NCBI GenBank assembly: GCA_034698045.1
Contig: JAQGAU010000715.1
Span: 1 to 24,624, forward strand
DNA length: 24,624 nucleotides
DNA from: Paramacrobiotus richtersi
Lineage: Eukaryota > Tardigrada > Eutardigrada > Parachela > Macrobiotidae
Reading direction: 5' to 3'
In this document: piece by piece, positions 9,515 through 18,416 of the stretch
How positions within the stretch are numbered: position 1 is the stretch's first letter
How the letters are laid out: every line of letters starts with the position of its first letter
Notes under the pieces: model-generated
Seen by the model: only the letters and a program-made list of their open reading frames with translations
What the model was told of the DNA's origin: nothing
Databases searched by the model: none
Position numbers and translations under genes: made by a program

Positions 9515-10035
9515 TTAACCAAGCAGAAAGATCTCATCTAAGCCGACAGAATCGGGTACCGTACCCATAACGCAAAGGGCATTTCCCTTTTGCATTAACA
9601 TGGACAACTTCTGTCGTAAAAATTCTTTCGAACGCGGTTCTCCTGTTATGGCGATGAGATCTCTTCCGATTTTGTCGACTATCCTTTTCGTGCCTTGTCC
9701 CCAGGTACCGTAGATTTCGAAAACTGCCGGGGTAAAGACGTACCGATTCTCCAGAAAAGCGTACTTCACGAACTTCCTCTGTTCTGCGAGTTCTGCTGCT
9801 GCGCCGGCTTTCTGGAAAGATCGGTCCACATACGAATTACACAAGGTGTCTACGCAGGTTACATCGATCGAGAGCGGCTTCCCGCCCTCCCATGCGGTGT
9901 AGGTGATCACGTCTGGCTTTTTTCTATCCTTCGTGGACAATCCTTTCGGCTCTAGACGGGATGGATGTCCGGAAGTCTTCAGCGCCCGGGCAAATTCGGC
10001 GCTAATTGTGTCGTGACGGATGATTCTTCCCGCTG
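9515..10035 (-). CDS. retroelement PD-(D/E)XK-like C-terminal domain fragment (copy 1)
   Basis: The frame is open from a TAA near 10036 down to the stop at 9515, about 173 codons. In order it shows IIRHDTISAEFARAL, a KPDVITYTAWEGGKPLSIDV segment followed by TCVDTL, a charged helix (AELAEQRKFVKYAF), VFEIYGTWG, and GEPRSKEFLRQKLSMLMQKG with NALCVMGTVP. The PD...(D)VT arrangement and the ETxGxWG and RGNA-type motifs are what I know from the C-terminal region of reverse-transcriptase proteins of non-LTR-type mobile elements, a restriction-endonuclease-like fold. No reverse-transcriptase domain is attached. It lies wholly inside the hAT-like element and has no convincing start codon. It could be cargo, a captured fragment, or part of an exon of an unrecognised element protein. 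Confidence 0.7.
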
Positions 10036-10040
10036 ATTAG

Positions 10041-10080
10041 TCAAGTTAATTGGTCAAATAGCAAGTTAATTAGTCAAATA
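10041..10080 (+). repeat. two tandem 20-bp units
   Basis: TCAAGTTAATTGGTCAAATA is followed immediately by GCAAGTTAATTAGTCAAATA, differing at two positions. The pair sits inside the right part of the hAT-like element. Confidence 0.7.
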
Positions 10081-10277
10081 CTGTACATAGAGGGTTCCGC
10101 GGTACGGTAGACGAAAAGCGGTCCCTTAATTAGCACTAATTAGGAGTAATTACCATAAGTAATTACAAGCACTGTGGTACAGCACTAGCTACTTGTAAAA
10201 ACAAGCTAATATGCTGAGAAATTAACAACCCCAATGAAAAACGCCCTTGCCAGAAACTCATTGCCATTGCCAACTGG

Positions 10278-10321
10278 CATTGCCAGTGGCAATTGCCATT
10301 GCCATGTTTTAGACCCTGCCA
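10278..10321 (-). repeat. right terminal inverted repeat
   Basis: This is the reverse complement of 9250-9293 with no mismatch over 44 bp; identity stops abruptly inward. Confidence 0.88.
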
Positions 10322-10329
10322 TTACAGGA
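10322..10329 (+). repeat. right 8-bp target-site duplication
   Basis: TTACAGGA directly abuts the right terminal repeat and matches 9242-9249 exactly. Confidence 0.85.
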
Positions 10330-10548
10330 TAAGTAATCTCACATTATACCATTGCATGTCCACTGCGAGAGACACATACGTACCTTACAGCAAACACGCC
10401 GCACAAGCACCGAACATACCGTGCTGATAACAGGCATGCGAACGCACCGGAAGCGTCGCCGCAACCAGCCGGAACTAGAAAGGCGACTTACTTGTTGCAG
10501 TTAAGACTACCGTGGCAGCCAGTTACATAGTGTTTGTTTAATGACAAT

Positions 10549-10609
10549 AGCACGGTCATAATTATTATACAGATGACATTATTATCTGTATGATAATTAT
10601 GACCGTGCT
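10549..10609. repeat. near-perfect 26-bp hairpin
   Basis: The arms 10549-10574 and 10584-10609 pair over 26 bp with one mismatch around a 9-nt loop GACATTATT. Each arm ends AGCACGGTCATAATTAT. Pairing continues weakly outward (GACAA on both sides). The stem lies 46 bp upstream of the TATA-like box of the first peptide gene and is independent of the nearby transposon ends. A small foldback element or a miRNA-like hairpin are both possible. Confidence 0.7.
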
Positions 10610-10654
10610 GTCGCGTTGTCGTTATAAGCGACCCACTGCTCCAGATTCATCTGC

Positions 10655-10662
10655 TTTATAAT
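10655..10662 (+). promoter_or_regulatory. TATA-like box of the first peptide gene
   Basis: TTTATAAT lies about 160 bp upstream of the signal-peptide ATG at 10816. TATA boxes lie at comparable distances upstream of the two paralogues (18417 and 21809). Confidence 0.45.
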
Positions 10663-10815
10663 CCCTTACTCAGCCTACAAATGTTACAGTACCTCTACAC
10701 CGTATGCAATACTTTGACTCAGGTGAGCGACTTTAACAATTTCTGCACTACCGTTTTTCACTACTGCAAAGGTCATCAAAGCTTCCAACATAAATTTTGC
10801 GACCTGATCTCGGGA

Positions 10816-11307
10816 ATGAAATGCACAACATGTCTCTTTACCTTCGTGGTATTACTTACTACTGTGTTGACGGGCACAGCACAAGGGAAATCATTTCTTT
10901 CGGCCCTGAAGAGGAAGACCAATGAAACTGCACAATACAACCAATCTGAACGTATAACTACGATTAGCCATGAAGTTGGCAAGGCCCTCCGGACATATCC
11001 AACAAAGAACGATGGAATGGCTGAAAAGCAACTGTCACGAGGTATGTATTGTTACTTTTGGACATGCACTTCTTTTTCTAAAAGTATTGATTTATCGGTT
11101 ACCAAATGGATCAGTACTGTATGTCAGAACTTGCAGTATTGATTATTATGTGTTCTAAAACCGATTCTTGTATTTACTTTCACATTTTCAGCAAGACGCC
11201 AAATGTCACCACTTCAAAAACTCTGGTCACTTCGAATCCAGGAACTAGACCGGGAAAGTGCGGCAAAACAGTGGCAGCTCCTTGCCCCAGTTCTGGTCAT
11301 CGGATGA
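10816..11307 (+). CDS. secreted amidated-peptide precursor, paralogue 1
   Basis: Exons 10816-11041 and 11192-11307 join at phase 1 (CGAG|GTATGT, TTTTCAG|CA) and encode 113 residues. The start chosen is the ATG that opens a classic signal peptide (MKCTTCLFTFVVLLTTVLTG); an in-frame ATG at 10681 would bury it. A spacer of about 50 residues is followed by Arg-Arg, and the intron lies just before this dibasic site. The C-terminal peptide begins QMSPLQKLWS, so Gln could cyclise, and ends APVLVI-Gly-stop. A terminal Gly is the standard amide donor, so cleavage predicts a 34-residue C-terminally amidated peptide. It aligns with the peptides at 18978 and 22453. The receptor and family are unknown. 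Confidence 0.72.
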
Positions 11308-11544
11308 ATGCGAAAAAGGGCCATGATCAGCGGTGGCAAATTAAGTGGCGAAGAATACAGCTTCACGGACGAAGATATTGTATCCCAAAGATCTGGCTAT
11401 GGGCGTGGCCAATTACCGTATATGGTCTCCACTGCGATTTTCCTGGGTTCTCCCGCATACATCTCTTCGGCGGATCCGAATGGATCTTGCAAAGTTGTAC
11501 CTTTCTACCGGTATTTGTACCGTCAGCATTTTTCTGTCTGTTAG
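11308..11544 (+). CDS. open frame directly after the first peptide stop, unknown
   Basis: An ATG at 11308 follows the TGA of the precursor with no gap and in the same frame, opening 78 codons (RKRAMISGGKLSGEEYSF...) to a TAG. The composition looks protein-like (GSPAYISSADPNGSCK) but there is no signal peptide or family match. Two other frames are also partly open here. It could be 3' UTR, a readthrough extension, or part of a neighbouring gene. Confidence 0.25.
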   Translation: MRKRAMISGGKLSGEEYSFTDEDIVSQRSGYGRGQLPYMVSTAIFLGSPAYISSADPNGSCKVVPFYRYLYRQHFSVC

Positions 11545-11990
11545 AATTATCTCACTGTTTTATACATTCTTAGACCGTATTGTCCGAAGATGACCCATGT
11601 CTTTAGAATTTGCGTGTACGTACGATGTTTACAGCTGCTCATTTCTATGATGCAGACGCTCAGATCTAGACAGATTCTCATGTTCTGAAATCGCATTTTT
11701 AAGCTTAGTGATTCCGATACAATTAGTTCATGCGACCTTGCGTTAATGCTCCAGCTCAAAAAAATCTCAGTGACAATACATTCTTCATAGACATCTGTGT
11801 ACAAATCTGCAGTACACCTTTTCTTCTATTTGGTGATTATATTTTTTTATTCAGCATATCAACTGGAAACACAGGTCCATGCAGCACCGGTATTCAAATC
11901 TCATAGGCATGTCTTTATAGTCTTCGATATAACTATTTTCAAAGTTTGTAGTTAGAGCGCGAAGCTGACCTTTAGATGACAGCATTCTGT

Positions 11991-12284
11991 GCTAATAACA
12001 GGACGCCGTGAAGGACAATAAAATAAATACGACGAAGCGAAGACTGTTTCTGTCGCCTGTACAGATACGTAATAGTCATAATGAAATGTGCAGCAGTTTT
12101 GTTCATTATCGTGATACGTTCGGACTTCTGTCAGCATTTCCGGTTTCCGTGGCTTCTGCCTATCAAGTTTATCTGTGAGTGAGCGAATAACTATGCACTT
12201 TGTTAGTTTGTACCGGACTTTGTTCCGTAAAGCATGCATATGTTGTCTGCCGCACCTAGCACGGATGACAAAGTTATATCATCC
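11991..12284. repeat. diverged duplicated segment, copy 1
   Basis: It aligns with 15969-16268 in the same orientation over about 300 bp, from GCTAATAACAGGACGCC to GATGACAAAGTTATATC. It includes a conserved AATAAA on the plus strand and TTTGTTAGTTTGTACCGGA in both copies. On the minus strand a short frame (MLTEVRTYHDNEQ) is partly conserved as ILTLVKAYHDTEQ in copy 2, but copy 2 has a 1-nt indel. The two copies flank the pair of minus-strand genes. A plus-strand frame (12234-12449) opens at its right end and is unsupported. Confidence 0.65.
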
Positions 12285-12558
12285 AAAATCGAGCTAAGTC
12301 GCAAGGCAGAACTGGCAAACATCATTACAGCTATCGATACCAACCCTAAAACAATTTCAAATTATTTCGCCTGCATTTCCCGAGGTACCATGTTATTGTT
12401 CAGTGCGTTATGGCTAATCGTCACATTAATTCGAAAACATTTTTTGTAATCGCTTTTCGTAAACTTTTCCAAGATACTATATGGAACAATTCATGATTCT
12501 CCGCAACCAGATTCATTGGTCGATCATTTCATCGCAATTCATACAGGTTGATATTCAT

Positions 12559-12564
12559 TTTATT
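12559..12564 (-). terminator. poly(A) signal AATAAA (minus strand)
   Basis: On the minus strand AATAAA overlaps the stop codon of the final exon of the 12560-13552 block, a compact 3' end. Confidence 0.5.
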
Positions 12565-13552
12565 GCATAGAAGAAACAAGACAGCAGAGTTGCAACCACA
12601 ACCAACGTCGTTTTAGTAACACCGAGACCGAGAAAATACAACTCTCGTCCCAAAGCCAAACAGCGTACTGTATACGGAGCGAATGCTTCGGCACTGACAC
12701 TTCCACCTTAATAAGGTTTTCCTGAAATGGTTGTTGAAGTAACACTTTTATAAGCGTCTACCTTCCGCTGGTATCCGGCAATGTACTTCTGCATGCAGGT
12801 ATCCGGTCCTACGTATGCACACACCTGCTGGTCAGTAGAATGGTTAACAACGGCAATATCTTGAGAGCTGCAGCCATATTTGTTGAAAAAAGAATGTTCC
12901 AGAGCGTCAGCCGCATCCTTCTCAGCCGGAGTGAATGCCGATGGGTTTTTACGAGTCAGATGCAGGACAATCGGTGTGCCACAAATGCCGAGCAGAAGAT
13001 TCTGATCGGTGCAGCCGTAATACAGAACTGTACTATCGTCCAGGAAAAGTGTTGATAAACTGAATGTTTCTGCAAAAAAACGAAGACACAATTTACGCAA
13101 TAATGACGTACTGTATGCACCCATTTACGACGTGTTTGCAGCTAACAGCCATTAAGAAATGTCCTAAGTTAGTCCACTTAGAGGTCGCCAGAACGTGCCC
13201 AGAAGTACAAAGACCTGAACGACAGTGCAGTATAATGGCTGTATATTCTTGACCTTATTGTCTATTCTTCGGATGTGATTCGTTATTTGACCTACTTACG
13301 CGGATCACCGGTTCCGCCATCTGGAGATATCAAACCAGTCACCAAACCGTTACCCACAACAGATGCCACGATAACAGCACGGTTGCAAGCATATGATTTA
13401 GGATTATAGCTGACATGTTCAATCCAAAATGCAGTCGCTGTATCGTTGACCACTGCCGATGGAAATGGTCCCAGTTGCGTAAAACGGGCTTGTTGGTTTA
13501 GGGGGACGTCTTCTGGACCAAAGAGGCTTCGGTAGAGAAAGTAGATACCATT
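12560..13552 (-). CDS. Cys-containing secreted-protein cassette B (no 5' exons of its own)
   Basis: Exons 13552-13300, 13069-12762 and 12721-12560 have introns of 230 and 40 nt with matching phases (1, 0). The first exon (NGIYFLYRSLFGPEDV...) and the second (STLFLDDSTVLYYGC...SFFNKYGCSSQDI) are paralogous, exon for exon, to exons 3 and 4 of the 13747-15165 gene, with near-equal lengths (253 versus 256 nt for the first). The final exon encodes a short beta-like segment (LIKVEVSVPKHS) and a hydrophobic C-terminus. No ATG or signal peptide exists in the 190 bp separating this block from the upstream gene. It therefore either shares that gene's exons 1-2 by alternative splicing or is a 5'-truncated duplicate. 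The family is unknown. Confidence 0.5.
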
Positions 13553-13746
13553 CTAAACAAATGAACAATGTCGTAGTAAACAAATGAGTTTTCGATTTTA
13601 GAAACTAAATTGTGGAACACTGACGGTTTTAGGACAATGTTTGGTTGACGTAAAAAAGATAAGTAGTTAACGTTATCTCAACTAACCTGGAGTTACTACA
13701 TGTGTTAGCTGGATGTAAAACAGCGTGTGTAAAGTTCGAAGGACTC

Positions 13747-15165
13747 TTAAATCATGGTTGCATTGACGGCATTTAACGTACCGGTGCCATAGCGAAATTT
13801 GCCGTCGATGGTATGGAATTCGGCCATTTGCATGTCGAAGCGCCAAGGTTTGCTAAACTGGGGACTGGCGGTTGACTTACAATATCAAGTATTTACATTT
13901 TTCATAATGGTAATTGTCTAGAAGTTGCGAAGCTGTTACCTGTGATGCTAACTACAGCGTCTACCATTCCCAGAATGGCTTTGCGATACACGGTGGTGGA
14001 TGGACAAACGGGCAAAACGGCTTGCTCTCCGTAAAGATTTGCTTTGGTATGTCCCTGGCGGCCAAACAGTACTTTGAGAAGATCGACGTGATGACAGTGT
14101 CGAATGAGTCCGTCTCTGACGCCGACAATTGCGTCGGATGTTTTCGTGTTCCGGCATAGATAAGAGGCTGGGCACAGTTCCCGTCAGGTCGAGCAAGGAT
14201 GCACGAATAACTGACAAAATTTTGGTTGTCACTATACAACGTCGAATAAGTGGTTGGAACTGCAAGAACAATGCATGAAAAACGGTTGTGATCACGTTGA
14301 CCTATACGCATCTGCTACAGTACAGATAATGGCAATAATATAATAAGAACAATAATTCCGTTTGGCCAGTTATACTGTACTGCGCGCAAATTAAGAGCAC
14401 GCTGTCAAATTCGTATGATTTGCAGTTATTAAATGTTGCTTATCAGGTATGTACCTTACAAACAAAAAAGTTAAGCCCGATTGTCAGACATTATAAAGAC
14501 ACTAAACTGGCAAACATCAGGAGCCACTTGCTGTCGCTCAGACAGTAGGTGCTTTTATTCAAAGCTTGAGTGTATATACCCATAGTATAGTCATCGTCCG
14601 AGTGACCTTCATAGCCTGAAGCCAGCCCAACTTTGGAACCCGTCCCAGTCCAAAAATGGTTCTGGCAAGCGTCGGTTGTAGGACTCGGGTAGTACGCCAG
14701 TTCACACCATTGCTGCCAGGATTCGTGATTGAACCACGGCTCGACGATTGGTGAGACGATTGTCACCTGGATCCGGCTATTGACTGTGACCTCGGACAGG
14801 CCGATGTGCCGATAGACGTAGTACAGGCCTCCAAACTATACAGACAAACGAACACCCTTATTAGCCTTACTGCAATTATACGAGCCGTGAACTGCAAACT
14901 GGCTATGGTGACCAAATGCAGCGAATTTAAATAAACCGCAAGTTACAAGGGTAACCCAGTAGCACATACCTGTACAGGATTTTCGCCCCTTATTGGCTGT
15001 ATTATTGCTGGAAGAGATGGGGTACATTGTTGCGAAGTACTCCTTGTAAGGGTTACTACAAAATATGTCAGATTTTAAGCAGTTGCGAATATCGGCATAG
15101 AAGTGGCACAAAATTCTGCATAACTGCATACCCAGAAGGATCAAAATAGAGCAGAACGCCGGCAT
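13747..15165 (-). CDS. Cys-containing secreted protein A, five exons, unknown family
   Basis: Exons 15165-15132, 15055-14970, 14835-14580, 14259-13965 and 13864-13747 sum to 789 nt, exactly 263 codons including TAA. Phases are 1, 0, 1, 2. Exons 1-2 encode a probable signal peptide (MPAFCSILILL continuing VTLTRSTS), then QQCTPSLP. Exon 3 (GLYYVYRHIGLSEV) and exon 4 (STLYSDNQNFVSYSCILARP...YCLAARD...CPFVHPPPC) carry spaced cysteines, consistent with disulphides in a secreted protein. Exon 5 holds a beta-like segment (WRFDMQMAEFHTIDGKF). Alternatives: exon 3 can read through to a stop at 14491 with a hydrophobic, GPI-like end, or exon 4 can end at TAG 13961. I do not recognise the domain. Confidence 0.6.
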
Positions 15166-15245
15166 TTCAATCTGAAATTCTTTCAAACCCGATCAGAAGA
15201 TAACCGCAAAGCACATTATCCATCGTCACTTAAAGGTGCACCTTG

Positions 15246-15255
15246 AATATATATA
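15246..15255 (-). promoter_or_regulatory. TATA box of gene A
   Basis: The minus strand reads TATATATATT about 80 bp upstream of the ATG at 15165, a normal spacing for a core promoter with a short 5' UTR. Confidence 0.45.
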
Positions 15256-15561
15256 CGTACTTAATCGGTAAAAGTGTTTCAGTTCAACCACCTACACATG
15301 TACTGAAACCCTCCAGGGTCTGTTGTTGACATCCGGAACGCACGACGGCGGACGCCAAGGAAAAAATGTGTTGTCATGATATACAATGACGTCACCCATT
15401 GATAAGTAGGGAAGACCCCCCGTATGATCATGAAATGATATGCTATGACGCAGGAGATATTAATTGCCTGAAAGTATGATTTCAGCCCTAGGTTTTGATT
15501 GGTTACTTGGTTAAGGTAATTTATAGTAGCTTCAGAGTTGCATAGGTTTACTACCTTCATA

Positions 15562-15594
15562 TGCGTATATACGTATATACGTATATACGTATGC
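15562..15594. repeat. palindromic (CGTATATA)n microsatellite
   Basis: An 8-bp unit CGTATATA is repeated about 3.5 times and each unit boundary is palindromic, so the tract can form a cruciform. It lies about 300 bp upstream of the gene A TATA box. Confidence 0.75.
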
Positions 15595-15642
15595 CAGACT
15601 TACAGTACTCGTATTAAACCCCGCAGGACCGATTGTTGACTC

Positions 15643-15768
15643 TTACTTTTCCTCACGACCACGAATGCGCATCATCATCGCGCTTGGTAAGAGTGGTTGA
15701 TTGTCATCCACAACCACTTCCGGTGTCGGCGCCGAACTAACACTTTTGAAGTACGCAAAAATAATCAT
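15643..15768 (-). CDS. small ORF or terminal exon, unknown
   Basis: An ATG at 15768 opens 41 codons ending at TAA 15643. The sequence is MIIFAYFKSVSSAP, then an acidic, proline-containing stretch (EVVVDDNQPLLPSA) and a basic end (MRIRGREEK). Upstream in the same frame a hydrophobic run (WLCLLHILLYHIW) precedes the ATG, giving the look of a membrane segment followed by a cytosolic tail, but that run follows a TAA without a splice acceptor. Alternatively a 3' splice site at CAAAAG makes this a terminal exon of a minus-strand gene further right. Confidence 0.3.
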   Translation of the reverse strand: MIIFAYFKSVSSAPTPEVVVDDNQPLLPSAMMMRIRGREEK

Positions 15769-15781
15769 GGACCAAATGTGG

Positions 15782-15789
15782 TATAAAAG
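15782..15789 (+). promoter_or_regulatory. TATA-like motif without a clear gene
   Basis: TATAAAAG is followed by an AG/C-rich 5'-UTR-like stretch, but no convincing start codon follows within 500 bp on the plus strand. Confidence 0.25.
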
Positions 15790-15968
15790 AATGTGCAGTA
15801 GACAAAGCCATTATACTGAACAGGAAAGCTTCATTTAGTCACTCACTGTCACTGTTACACGTATGTTACCTATTAAATTTTAACAAATTTCCCACGAAGT
15901 TGTATGATAGTTTTCAGTGTTCCCTAACATGCCTTTAAATAACTATTATCATTATAATATCATGTTAT

Positions 15969-16268
15969 GCTAACAACAAGACGCCAGCACAATAAAATGG
16001 TACCACGGAGACAGTTTGTGGCGTATGCAGTACGTCACAGAGATGGTTTGAATCAAAACCGAGTGTCAGGGAAATCAAAGCAACTTTGTTCAGTATCGTG
16101 ATATGCTTTTACTAGTGTCAGAATTTCCGGTTCGCCAGGCGTCTGGTTATCAAGCTTATCTATGACTGACAAATAACAACGCGTTTTGTTAGTTTGTACC
16201 GGATTTTGCTTCCCGATGCGTATTTACATCGGCCGCACCTAAAATAGATGACAAAGTTACGTCGTCCC
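15969..16268. repeat. diverged duplicated segment, copy 2
   Basis: This is a homologue of 11991-12284 in the same orientation (see that entry), with many substitutions and small indels. An AT-rich run of AACATCAT-like units follows at 16308-16370. Confidence 0.65.
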
Positions 16269-16394
16269 CGGATTTCCTGCTCAATATCACCAAAAAGCAA
16301 CTTCAGGTGTAATAAACATCAACATCATAATAAAACATCATAAACATCATTATTATTAACATCATATTAACTTCAAACTTTGAATATCTTGGAC

Positions 16395-16669
16395 ATGCTA
16401 AACTGGGCCCAAATTATATTCATAAACTTGTCTGGGACTTGCAATCACCGACACGCGGCAAAATTTTCGAAGGATTTGCATTATCCCGGTGGCTTGCTGA
16501 TCCGTCTTGCCGGAAAAGGTCATTAAAGCTCTTCCTGTCTCGCCCCCGCATGTCAGCTTTGAACCTTTGCTGTGAAAAGCCCAGTAAAGACGACAACACG
16601 TCCGGCACTGACGCAGTTTGCCCCAGGAACCCAGTGTTACCTGGTGGATACGTGTACACCCGGCAATGA
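16395..16669 (+). CDS. candidate small Cys-rich protein gene, two exons
   Basis: An ATG at 16395 (MLNWAQIIFINLSGTC...) runs to a donor at 16519. A 38-nt intron with a strong pyrimidine tract ends CATGTCAG at 16556, and the phase-1 join continues ALNLCCEKPSKDDNTSG to a TGA at 16667-16669, about 78 residues. The N-terminus is weakly signal-like. Several other frames on both strands are open over the same 300 bp, including an unspliced plus frame that shares the second half (FEYLGHAKLGPNYIHKLVWD upstream) and minus frames 16420-16743. The model is therefore tentative. Confidence 0.3.
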
Positions 16670-16966
16670 CCCTCAACAAGGAGCATTTTTGTTTTTGGTA
16701 TTTTATTCGCCGCTGTCATCTTACGAGGGCACAGAAGAAACAAAAGAAAACAGTGGCCGGACTATCTAGCTCACAAATGTCAGAGTATGTACAATTGTTA
16801 CATTATTGAGCTATCCTTCTGGCAATTGTGAGTTAGTACGTACATTCCAGAATGGCGATGGATCTGTTAGCTATAGTCTTCTCGGGAACAGCTATAAGTA
16901 ACCTGAGGGGCGGACGCTGTCTCAAATGGCAATAATAAACCCACATTTCACAACCTTCTTTTACAG

Positions 16967-17129
16967 TACCTCGGTAGTTATACTCTACCTGCAGTATTTT
17001 TTCTGGACAGTTTCGAAGATTTTCCCGCAATCAACAAAGCCGACGCGGTCGCCCAACAAACCCATTAAAAAACACTTCCGAGGGCATTTCCCGGTTCCAG
17101 CAGAAAAAGAGCCATTAGGATCATCTTGA
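16967..17129 (+). CDS. candidate terminal exon, unknown
   Basis: A strong acceptor (CAACCTTCTTTTACAG) is followed by an open frame with a hydrophobic start (SVVILYLQYFFW), then a basic proline-rich tail (PTRSPNKPIKKHFRGHFPVP), ending at TGA 17127-17129. It resembles the last membrane helix and tail of a membrane protein. No partner exon was found with the required phase 2, and the minus strand is open too. Confidence 0.25.
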
Positions 17130-18400
17130 AGTTCAAAGGGGTTAAAAGTGCTTGCAGTTAAAAATGGCCTCGGAATGTGTTACCGAAGAATATTAGCTAT
17201 GAATCTCAAAAACACAATAGTCTGTGGTGTGTTGTTTGTAATCTAAATGCAAGAACGGTGTTTTCGCAAAACAGTCTTCATGCAAGAGCCAGTTCTAATG
17301 TGAGTTGCTTCTCGTTGAGCACCGAAAGTACTCTGCTCTTATGCGGCCAAAAACATTGATCTGCGAAAGAAAAAAATCCCACTGATCAAACTTCATGATG
17401 GTACTACTATGGCGCGTATGAGTACCAGCATTCAGCCACTATCGACGATAGACATTTTCATTGACAGTCCAGACTTCTAATTTTGTTCTCGCACATTTAT
17501 TCTCGCTTTACTTTTGAGAACTTTAATAACTGTTGAAATATTTACAGCATAGTAACTTAACGCGCTTGATCCGATACATATAAATATGCAACGGCCAACA
17601 AAAGGAAATGTTTCGGCACGTGCGGCGACATGCCTGATGTCATGGCCACGTTTACGCCGAAGACATCCACAAGTTTTCAGAGCAAGCAGTCTTGTACCTA
17701 GATTACTGGCACGTGTTTCCAGATTAAGCTATCAAACAGTCAACAATTCTTTTGTTTCTGAATTGTACACAAATCAGGCATCACTGCAGTACCCTGGAAA
17801 ATCGCAATGTGAAGCTGTCATTCAGAAAGTACTGATAGTGGTTTAAGAAATGACGTATGAGAAATGGTAGTAAACTGCGTCAGTGTAATTTCTTCCGAAA
17901 CACAAATGAATCCTGTACATCAAAGGCGGTGAAGACATGCGCACCGGAAATCCTATCACGGCGGCAAAGAAAAGTCAATATCGCTCAAAAGGCTGTTACG
18001 TGGAGTGTATGTTCATACGTCGAATCTGTTGCACATTGTTTTTATCGCTGTTTGCTCTACTGCTTGCCAAGTACGTACACTGGTACATTAAATAAAACGT
18101 TTTACGTTTCTTACGTACTTTCTAGCTGTACCGCTTAATGAATGTGCCCGCACGTACTTCCTTGAACAGGAAATGTAAATAATGCAATGAAATGATTGTC
18201 AGTTATACTGTACTTAAATTCGCGTGTGATATCTACATAATGATGCAGTAGGGTTTGCCACATTTATTCATGTTCAGGTTAATTTCTGGATATTCCCAAT
18301 CAGTTCGGTAGCTGTTTATTCGTGTTAGTATCTGTTATCAGCAGCACGTGTCTGTTTTTGATGATAACGTAGCGTTGATCAACAAGCGGTCACAACTGTA
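17130..18400. other. stretch without a supported gene
   Basis: There are two plus-strand frames, 17586-17846 (Arg-rich, resembling a mitochondrial presequence) and 17857-18138, with no splice sites joining them to anything. I see nothing else. Confidence 0.35.
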
Positions 18401-18416
18401 GCCGCTGTGAGACCCA

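Larger units (their letters stand above)
9250..10321. mobile_element. hAT-like non-autonomous DNA transposon carrying a retroelement domain
   Basis: Perfect 44-bp terminal inverted repeats (9250-9293 and 10278-10321) begin TGGCAGGGTCTAAAACATGG. They are flanked by an 8-bp direct duplication TTACAGGA (9242-9249 and 10322-10329). An 8-bp duplication and a CAGGG-type terminus are hAT hallmarks. Subterminal sequence repeats AATTAGCACTAATTA near both ends (about 9431 and 10130). There is no hAT transposase; the 1072-bp body instead holds the nuclease-like frame at 9515-10035 (-). The identical ends suggest recent insertion. Confidence 0.85.

Noticed and set aside
13553..13746. A separate signal-peptide exon for block B
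   Set aside because: The interval has no usable ATG on the minus strand (only ATG-TAG), and no phase-compatible exon was found.
16308..16370. CRISPR-like or regulatory array of AACATCAT units
   Set aside because: The units are short, irregular and without spacers; it is AT-rich simple sequence.
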